A DNA stretch of 64,000 bases, taken from positions 124,001-188,000 of the forward strand of contig NZ_RKMH01000009.1 in the NCBI RefSeq assembly GCF_003797185.1, read 5' to 3'. This DNA comes from Gordonia oryzae (GTDB lineage Bacteria > Actinomycetota > Actinomycetes > Mycobacteriales > Mycobacteriaceae). Below are positions 57,501-64,000 of this stretch, one piece after another. Both the position numbers and the translations under genes were made by a program. The notes beneath the pieces were generated by a model, which ran no database searches, was not told the DNA's origin, and saw nothing but the letters and a program-made list of their open reading frames with translations. The first letter of the stretch is position 1, and each line of letters opens with the position of its first letter.

Positions 57501-57540
57501 TGGTCGAGGCGTCACTGCGCTGGTCGAGACGTCACTGCGG
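57501..57540 (+). repeat. Two tandem 20-bp units upstream of acyltransferase 2
   Basis: TGGTCGAGGCGTCACTGCGC and TGGTCGAGACGTCACTGCGG, differing at two bases. They share GTCACTGCGS with the 24-bp array before acyltransferase 1. Confidence 0.85.
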
Positions 57541-57611
57541 GGGCGTGCGTCCACGGCCGGACCGCTGCGCGCGAGGCCGTGAGGCGGAGTCTCGCGCGGG
57601 CGGCGACCCGA

Positions 57612-57617
57612 TAGTCT
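57612..57617 (+). promoter_or_regulatory. -10 element of acyltransferase 2, leaderless start
   Basis: TAGTCT, six bases, ATG 57624; no ribosome-binding site. Confidence 0.45.
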
Positions 57618-57623
57618 GACCCC

Positions 57624-58418
57624 ATGACCAACGCGGATCGGGAGCCGGTGTTCCGGGCCCTGGAGATCGTCGCGAACACCCTTGTCCGCGCGCAGAAGGT
57701 GGATCTGCGGTTCAACGGGCTCGACAACATCCCCACCCGGGGTGGTGCGGTGCTGGTGGTCAATCACACGGCCTACGTCGATTTCTTGCCTGCGGCGCTC
57801 GGTCTGTATCGGGTGGGGCGGCGTGCGCGGTTCATGATCAAGTCCGAGGTCATGGACGTCGCCATCATGCGATTCCTGGTGAACCACACCCGCACGATCC
57901 CGGTCGACCGATCGCAGGGCACCGACGCCTATCGTGCGGCCGTCGAGTCGCTGCGCTCCGGTGAAATCGTCGTGGTGTACCCGGAGGCGACGATCAGTCG
58001 CAGCTTTGAACTCAAGGAGTTCAAGACCGGCGCGGTGCGCATGGCACTCGAGGCGCAGGTGCCGATGATCCCGACGATCGTGTGGGGAGCGCAGCGGCAA
58101 TGGACCAAGGGCGGCAAGCGTCGGATGGGTCGGGCGAGTATCCCGATCGCCGTCGGCTATGGGGCGCCGATCCACGTGCCCGCCGACGCCGACGTCGAGG
58201 AGCAGACCACTCGGTTGCGTGCACAGATGACCAAGGGCTTGCACGAGGTGCAGGACGCCTATCCGCATCCGGCCGGTGAGTTCTGGGTGCCGACGCGACT
58301 CGGCGGCACTGCACCCACCCCGGAGCAGGCTGCGGTCATCGAGGACGAGGAAGCACAACGCAAGGCGGCGGCACGAGCGGCGAAAGTGACCCAGCGAGAA
58401 GGGAAGTCGCGTAAGTGA
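57624..58418 (+). CDS. PlsC-like acyltransferase 2 (Rv3814c/Rv3815c type)
   Basis: A 264-residue paralogue of the gene at 56204. Catalytic His48 and Asp53 lie in VNHTAYVDFLP, with IPVDRSQGTDAYRA, VVYPEATISRSFELKEFKTG and PMIPTIVWGAQRQWTKGGKRR following. The charged C-terminus is similar. M. tuberculosis carries three such genes in this place (Rv3814c-Rv3816c) and this window two, with a decayed stretch between. The HAD gene starts in a GTGA overlap with its stop. Confidence 0.87.
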   Translation: MTNADREPVFRALEIVANTLVRAQKVDLRFNGLDNIPTRGGAVLVVNHTAYVDFLPAALGLYRVGRRARFMIKSEVMDVAIMRFLVNHTRTIPVDRSQGTDAYRAAVESLRSGEIVVVYPEATISRSFELKEFKTGAVRMALEAQVPMIPTIVWGAQRQWTKGGKRRMGRASIPIAVGYGAPIHVPADADVEEQTTRLRAQMTKGLHEVQDAYPHPAGEFWVPTRLGGTAPTPEQAAVIEDEEAQRKAAARAAKVTQREGKSRK

Positions 58419-59272
58419 AGCGCGAAGACAAGGGGCCGGTGGTCATCTCGCGACCAACGCTGATCGCCAGCGACGTCGACGGTACGCTCATCGACGACGA
58501 GAACCGGGTGTCGGAGTACACCAAGACGATCCTGGCCAACGCGTGTGCCGCCGGCGCCGAGTTCGTCCTCGCCACCGGCCGTCCGCCCCGGTGGATCGCC
58601 GAGATCACCGATCAGTTCGACCCGTCGCGCATTCGTGTACGACATGCGGTGTGCGCCAACGGCGCCATCCTCTACGACGTCGAGCGTGATCGCATCATCT
58701 CCTCGGCGACACTGGCGCCGGAGGTTCTCGTCGAACTCGGGGCGATCGCCCAGTCCCAGATCCCCGGGTGCGGCATCGCCGCCGAACGTGTGGGTCGATC
58801 CGCACACGGCGCCGCCACCGCGCCGTTCGTGGCCACCGCGGGCTACCAACACGCGTGGCTCAATCCCGACCATGTCGCGGTCGGTGACGAGGAGATCTAC
58901 ACCGAACCTGCCGTCAAACTCCTCGTCCGCGTCCCCGGCATGCCGAGTTCTCAAATTGCGCAACGACTTTCCGGAGCCATAGGAGACCTGGCGCAGGTCA
59001 CCTTCTCCACCGACAATGGGCTCGTCGAGCTCTCGCTGCCCGACACCCACAAAGCATCCGGGCTCCAAAAGTTGCTGGACCACAAAGGAGGTGACGGATC
59101 GACGACCGTCGCGTTCGGTGACATGCCCAACGACGTCGAGATGCTCACGTGGGCGTCGCACGGTGTCGCGATGGGTCACGCGCACCCGGCCGCGCTCGCT
59201 GCGGCCGACGAGATCACCGTCGGCAACAACGAGGACGGGGTCGCCCGCGTGCTGGCTCGGTGGTTCGGCTAA
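58415..59272 (+). CDS. Cof-type HAD-family hydrolase (Rv3813c type)
   Basis: A 285-residue HAD phosphatase of the Cof/IIB subclass. Motif I is ASDVDGTLIDD with nucleophile Asp20 and Asp22, motif II is LATGRPP, a Lys in HKASGLQKLLDH serves as motif III and motif IV is AFGDMPNDVEML. Between motifs II and III lies the large alpha/beta cap. Substrate is likely a sugar phosphate or nucleotide but not defined. The stop codon TAA was created or altered by insertion of the MITE at 59273; the intact site would have read TAG. Confidence 0.9.
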   Translation: MKREDKGPVVISRPTLIASDVDGTLIDDENRVSEYTKTILANACAAGAEFVLATGRPPRWIAEITDQFDPSRIRVRHAVCANGAILYDVERDRIISSATLAPEVLVELGAIAQSQIPGCGIAAERVGRSAHGAATAPFVATAGYQHAWLNPDHVAVGDEEIYTEPAVKLLVRVPGMPSSQIAQRLSGAIGDLAQVTFSTDNGLVELSLPDTHKASGLQKLLDHKGGDGSTTVAFGDMPNDVEMLTWASHGVAMGHAHPAALAAADEITVGNNEDGVARVLARWFG

Positions 59273-59434
59273 GGTGTGTCTCCCAATTCTTCTGCGAGGG
59301 ATTGGCGCGAACGATTGCGTTCTGGCAAGGCGGAGGAGGAAGCGATAGCGGCAGCTATCGTGACCGACGACAACGCTGCCAGGGCGAAATCGGGCCGCCA
59401 AGACCCGCAAAGGGAATTGGGAGACACACCCTAG
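59269..59434. mobile_element. IS5-type MITE (158 bp) with CTAR target duplication
   Basis: GGTGTGTCTCCCAATTC at 59273-59289 and its exact complement at 59414-59430 are 17-bp terminal inverted repeats. The element is flanked by CTAA (59269-59272) and CTAG (59431-59434), a YTAR-type 4-bp target duplication used by IS5-group transposases. There is no transposase frame. Confidence 0.75.
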
Positions 59435-60147
59435 GTCGAGACCGCAGGCCATCGAGACGCCGATGGTGTTGATGTAACCGATGTCGTACCAGTCCAGGGT
59501 TCGTGCGATCCGCGCACGATCTCCGTCGACTGTTGCCGGATCTGGTCGTTGCTGCCCGTGGTGCGATGGACGATCGCGTTGTTCAACGTGGGGGGAGATC
59601 GTCGGCTGCGGGCTGCGGAAGCTCTCCTCGGCGCCCCGGGCCGCACGCGAGATCACCTGCGGACAGCCCGAGAGGGTGAGTCAGCGTCGATCACCCCGGT
59701 GAGCGCTGGGTGTCGGGGCGCAGCAGGGTCGCGTGCGTTCCGGCAGGACGGTGCTTGCGAGGTTCTTCAGGACCTCCACGGCGGAGCCGACCACGAGATC
59801 GGCCAGGCCGACACCGGTGGAGTCGGCGGCTGGAATGGCGCTCTGGCCGTCGGTGGTGCGCGAGCGGGACCTTCGTGGCGGCCCCGATCCACACGGGTTC
59901 GGTGCCGCCGTGGTGCTCGGGCGGGGTGATCGGCCGGGGGTCGGCGAAGGCCGGGATGGTTCGAGTTCCTCCCCATCACCCCGCCGCGGCCGGGTTCCTT
60001 GGCCCGCAGCATCATCGTCGCCTGCTCGGCCCCGACCCAGACCGGCTGGTTCCACGTGAATCCGACCATCGCGAACGGGGTGTCCCGCACGGGATTCATG
60101 ACTAGGGCGCCGCGGTGCAGCCGTGCGCCCACGCCGCATCGAGACAA
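59435..60147 (-). pseudogene. Decayed PGRP-type N-acetylmuramoyl-L-alanine amidase
   Basis: Minus-strand pieces in all three frames follow the order of a secreted PGRP (Amidase_2) amidase: TPFAMVGFTW and LRAKEPG (beta-rich N-terminal region), TEPVWIGAATKVPLA, GVGLADLVVGSAVEVLKNLASTVL, then the amidase domain as VISRAARGAEESFRSPQPT, NNAIVHRTTGSNDQIRQQSTEIVR and ARTLDWYDIGY. The last matches the W-C-D-I-G-Y-N block of the family. Several frameshifts are needed, and the gene stops abruptly at the MITE edge, so the catalytic half is missing. Rv3811 is the equivalent gene in M. tuberculosis. Confidence 0.72.
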
Positions 60148-60231
60148 CTCGTGATGCGGTTGTTATCTCCTGTGGTTGGTGATATTCAAGTGACTTGTCT
60201 ATCGTCACATGAGTCCCACTATTCACATACG

Positions 60232-60270
60232 TAACATTCGATCATGAGAAACGAGACCTCGTGGCAGTGA
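60232..60270 (+). promoter_or_regulatory. Promoter and possible 8-residue leader peptide before the SpoIID gene
   Basis: TAACAT (60232-60237) lies six bases before ATG 60244, which opens MRNETSWQ and stops at 60268-60270. That TGA overlaps GTG 60267 of the main gene (GTGA). The message would start at the leader ATG. Confidence 0.35.
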
Positions 60271-61841
60271 CGTCCCTGGTCGGCCGAGTCCTGACCATCC
60301 GCACCCGACCGGGCCACGCCCGGCGTCGGCGGATGTCGACGGTCATCGGTGCCGTGTCGGCCACCGCACTCGTGGGCGGCGTCGGCCTCGTCGGCGTCAC
60401 CGCGTCGGACCGTGTCGAGATCGGCCTGACGGCCGGCTCGGAGATCACGCTGATCGGCCACGGCTTCGGCCATGGTCGCGGGATGGGACAGTACGGCGCC
60501 TACGGCTACGCCAAGCAGGGCTGGTCGTATCGGCAGATCCTGCAGCACTTCTACGGGGGCACGACATTCGGCCGCCCGGCCAACCCGATCGTCAACGTCG
60601 CCCTGTCGAACAAGAGCGGCGGCGTGAGTGTGCGCTCGGACGCGGGCATGTCCGTCGGCGGGCAACCGGTCGCGCCGAACCAGGCGGTCACCGTCAGCGG
60701 CAACACCGCCTCGATCACCGCCGGATGTGGCGGTCCCGTCGTACGCACCGTCAACGCCGCATTCGCCGATCCGGTCAACACCGCCCCGAACCGGCCGGCC
60801 AACGAATTCCTCAAGTTCTGCGGATCCAACGAACCGTTCCGCGGGTCCCTCGGCCTCGACGGCGGACGGGTCACCAATCGGCTCAACGTCGACGACTACG
60901 TCAAAGGCGTCATCGCCAAGGAGAGCGTGCCCGGGTGGGCGACCTCCGGCGGCATGGAGGCGCTGAAGGCCCAGGCCGTCGCCGCCCGCACCTACGCCCT
61001 GGCCGCGATTGCGAGCGGCAAGAAGATCGACGACACTCAGAACTCGCAGGTCTACGGCGGCGTGACCGGCGAGGACCCGGGCGGCAACCAAGCCGCCGAC
61101 GCGACGGCAGGGCAGATCCTGCTGCAGAACGGCCGGCCGGCCTTCACCGAATTCTCGTCGTCCACCGGTGGATACACCGCGGGCGGCCGGTTCCCGGCGG
61201 TCGTCGACGACGGAGACGCCGCGTCACCGAACCACAACTGGACCACCACGATCAGTCCGAGCGCCATCGCGAGCGCGTTCGGTCTGCCGAGTCTGGACAG
61301 CTTCGAGGTGATCCAGGCCAACGGGCTCGGTGCCGAGAGCGGGCGTGCACTCAAGGTGCGCGCCACCGGCGGCGGCCGCAGCGTCGAGGCGTCCGGCGAG
61401 GATGCGCGCGTGAAGCTGGGCCTCAAGTCCGACTGGTTCGCCGTGGCGGGCCAGCGCACCCCGCCGCAGATCGTGAAGCCACCGACCGGCCCGGCCGGCG
61501 GGCTCGGTTCTCTGGACCTCGGGTCCCTGGACGCCGGATCGCTGGGGGGGATCGCCGATCAGGCGGTGCCCGGAGCCGGTGATCTGGTGAGCACCGCGGC
61601 GGCGGCGTTCCAGGGCCTGCTCGGCAGCCTTGGCGACGTTCCCGGAACGCTCGGGACCGCACTCGGGGTACCGACCCTGACGCCCGACGGGGCCGGGGTC
61701 ACCCAACTCTTCCAGCAGGGGATGCTCTTCTTCTCCTCACAAACCGGAGCGCATGTGCTCGCCGGACGAGGCTACAAGAACTTCCGGGCACGCGGTGGCA
61801 TCCCGGTCCTCGGGTTCCCGAAGGCCGACGTCCTGCGCTAG
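60267..61841 (+). CDS. Secreted SpoIID/LytB-domain protein with LGFP-like C-terminus
   Basis: A 524-residue exported protein. The signal/anchor region (about 24-48, STVIGAVSATALVGGVGLVG) is followed by a SpoIID/LytB domain with GHGFGHGRGMGQYGAYGYA, VDDYVKGVIAKESVPGWA, LKAQAVAARTYALA and STGGYTAGG; SpoIID-type domains bind or cut denuded glycan strands. The end (GVTQLFQQGMLFFSS, GIPVLGFPKADVLR) resembles one LGFP cell-wall-binding repeat. It could remodel peptidoglycan after the loss of the neighbouring amidase. GTG 60267 or 60261 is the start; a short leader frame overlaps it. Confidence 0.8.
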   Translation: MTSLVGRVLTIRTRPGHARRRRMSTVIGAVSATALVGGVGLVGVTASDRVEIGLTAGSEITLIGHGFGHGRGMGQYGAYGYAKQGWSYRQILQHFYGGTTFGRPANPIVNVALSNKSGGVSVRSDAGMSVGGQPVAPNQAVTVSGNTASITAGCGGPVVRTVNAAFADPVNTAPNRPANEFLKFCGSNEPFRGSLGLDGGRVTNRLNVDDYVKGVIAKESVPGWATSGGMEALKAQAVAARTYALAAIASGKKIDDTQNSQVYGGVTGEDPGGNQAADATAGQILLQNGRPAFTEFSSSTGGYTAGGRFPAVVDDGDAASPNHNWTTTISPSAIASAFGLPSLDSFEVIQANGLGAESGRALKVRATGGGRSVEASGEDARVKLGLKSDWFAVAGQRTPPQIVKPPTGPAGGLGSLDLGSLDAGSLGGIADQAVPGAGDLVSTAAAAFQGLLGSLGDVPGTLGTALGVPTLTPDGAGVTQLFQQGMLFFSSQTGAHVLAGRGYKNFRARGGIPVLGFPKADVLR

Positions 61842-61860
61842 GTGCAAGGGCCGGGGCCGG

Positions 61861-62538
61861 TCAGTTGCCAGGGCCGGCGATGACGACGTTGGTGGCCACG
61901 TCGACGAGCTTGATGTTCGACTCCTGCGACAGACGCGCGAGGAGGAGGAACGCGGCGTCGGCGTCGATCCGATAGCGCTCCATCAGCATGCCCTTGGCTT
62001 GGCCGATCAGATCGCGCGAGCTGAGCGCATTGCGCAGTTGCTCCTTCTCGCGGACGGCGCTGAAGGTGGCGGCGCAGTGTGCGGCGAACAACTCGGCCAG
62101 CGAACACGACTCGTCGTCGAAGGCGAAGGCGGTGGTGCTGTGCAGGTTGAGCGCGCCGAAGTCGTTGCCGTCGATGTAGAGGCAGAAGCACGCCATCGAC
62201 ACGACGCCCAATGCGCTTGCCGCGGCAGCGAACCGAGGCCAGCGCGAGTCGTTGGCCAGGTCGTCGATGCGCACGGTGGTGTCGTCGACGGCAGCACGGA
62301 CACACGGGCCCTCACCGAGCTCACGTTGGAGATCGTCACACTTGCCCGCGAGATCACCGAACATCACCGGTGTCTCGATCCGTCCGCGGGTGACCAGCGT
62401 GACACTCGCATACTCGGCGTTGTCGATCGTGTCGACGGCGGCCTTGGAGATCGCGCGCAGCATGGACTCCTGGTCGTTGCTCTCAACGCGAAGATCGTTG
62501 ATCACCTCGATGATCCGGGTGGTGATTTCCGGCGTCAT
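61861..62538 (-). CDS. GAF-ANTAR transcription antitermination regulator
   Basis: A 225-residue protein with an N-terminal GAF sensor domain (about 20-160; EYASVTLVTRGRIETP, LGEGPCVRAA, FGALNLHS) and a C-terminal ANTAR domain that binds paired RNA hairpins (LRNALSSRDLIGQAKGMLMERYRIDADAAFLLLARLSQESN). ANTAR proteins prevent transcription termination in response to a ligand or redox signal sensed by GAF. ATG 62538 follows AAGGAG by nine bases. The target RNAs are not obvious in the window. Confidence 0.87.
   Translation of the reverse strand: MTPEITTRIIEVINDLRVESNDQESMLRAISKAAVDTIDNAEYASVTLVTRGRIETPVMFGDLAGKCDDLQRELGEGPCVRAAVDDTTVRIDDLANDSRWPRFAAAASALGVVSMACFCLYIDGNDFGALNLHSTTAFAFDDESCSLAELFAAHCAATFSAVREKEQLRNALSSRDLIGQAKGMLMERYRIDADAAFLLLARLSQESNIKLVDVATNVVIAGPGN

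Positions 62539-64000
<1,462 letters not shown>

Larger units (their letters stand above)
56987..57623. pseudogene. 637-bp gap, probably a decayed gene
   Basis: From GTG 57095 a frame runs VTVLYGATEAARRAARDHPGT and DPAPALVASALDG, then sensible sequence (ARRTRLALDVLRSRGIEVPRQML, TDTAAWVFSRP) continues in a second frame and ITTVGLAPRSTRWITVRAICDVIEARKPGPTLVEA returns to the first. This suggests a gene with two frameshifts, but I recognise no family and cannot exclude chance. Its right end holds the 20-bp repeats and the promoter of acyltransferase 2. Confidence 0.35.

Overview
The window is high-GC actinobacterial chromosome with mycolata-type content: LysX-type lysyl-tRNA synthetase, UDP-galactopyranose mutase (arabinogalactan), an EspR-like regulator, a membrane-anchored Ala/Lys-rich H-NS-like protein, a septum-formation protein, an IdeR-type iron box and many genes that appear to be transcribed leaderless. 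A member of the Mycobacteriales outside Mycobacterium, most likely Gordonia or a close relative, fits best. The genus is an inference from gene content; no marker gene in the window settles it.

Layout. 1-7.4 kb: end of lysX, a 10-copy 21-bp tandem repeat, rraA, gabD2, a CapA-like protein, an Rv1733c-type membrane protein and a GT39-type membrane glycosyltransferase. 7.4-20 kb: DUF3224 protein and AraC regulator, epoxide-hydrolase-like enzyme, then a block matching by order and sequence what I recall of M. tuberculosis Rv3846-Rv3853 (small membrane protein, H-NS-like protein, DUF6474-like protein, EspR-like regulator, GDT1 transporter, small conserved protein, sodA), interrupted by a RecB/RNase H fusion nuclease, a secreted Pro-rich protein, an ImmA protease, a DUF6545 transporter and an SDR enzyme. 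20-23 kb: ECF transporter (fused S-like/ATPase/ATPase plus EcfT). 23-30 kb: a decayed kinase/DoxX pair, sodA, msrA, an AlkZ-like glycosylase, a VOC protein and SppA. 29.9-30.2 kb: a cluster of DnaA-box-like sequences. 30.3-36.9 kb: rhodanese, DUF4328, glpQ1, DUF5926, ferritin, LCP ligase, CPBP protease. 37.0-39.3 kb: a small island bounded by two related palindromic elements. 39.3-46.1 kb: membrane protein, iron-box-controlled DUF2470 gene, pheA, phosphoglycerate mutase, Zn peptidase, septum-formation protein, serS (Rv3834-Rv3839 order). 46.2-50.9 kb: paired DMT transporters, a duplicated YhgE/Pip-like protein and its TetR. 51.0-53.3 kb: a gene graveyard (oxidoreductase fragment, frameshifted response regulator, truncated kinase, truncated membrane protein). 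53.4-64 kb: MBL-Rieske protein, DUF1275, two acyltransferases, HAD phosphatase, an IS5-type MITE in the HAD stop codon, a decayed PGRP amidase, a SpoIID-domain secreted protein, a GAF-ANTAR regulator and the start of glf.

How it fits together. Much of the window serves envelope building (GT39, LCP, acyltransferases, SpoIID, glf, LysX), oxidative and iron stress (sodA, msrA, ferritin, DUF2470 under an iron box) and chromosome organisation (H-NS-like protein, EspR-like regulator, DnaA boxes). The most intriguing active system is the EspR-like regulator, ImmA metalloprotease and DUF6545 transporter operon at 15.2-17.5 kb. The most striking structural features are three decay islands, two of them head-to-head gene pairs that lost both 5' ends, and two kinds of MITE-like elements.
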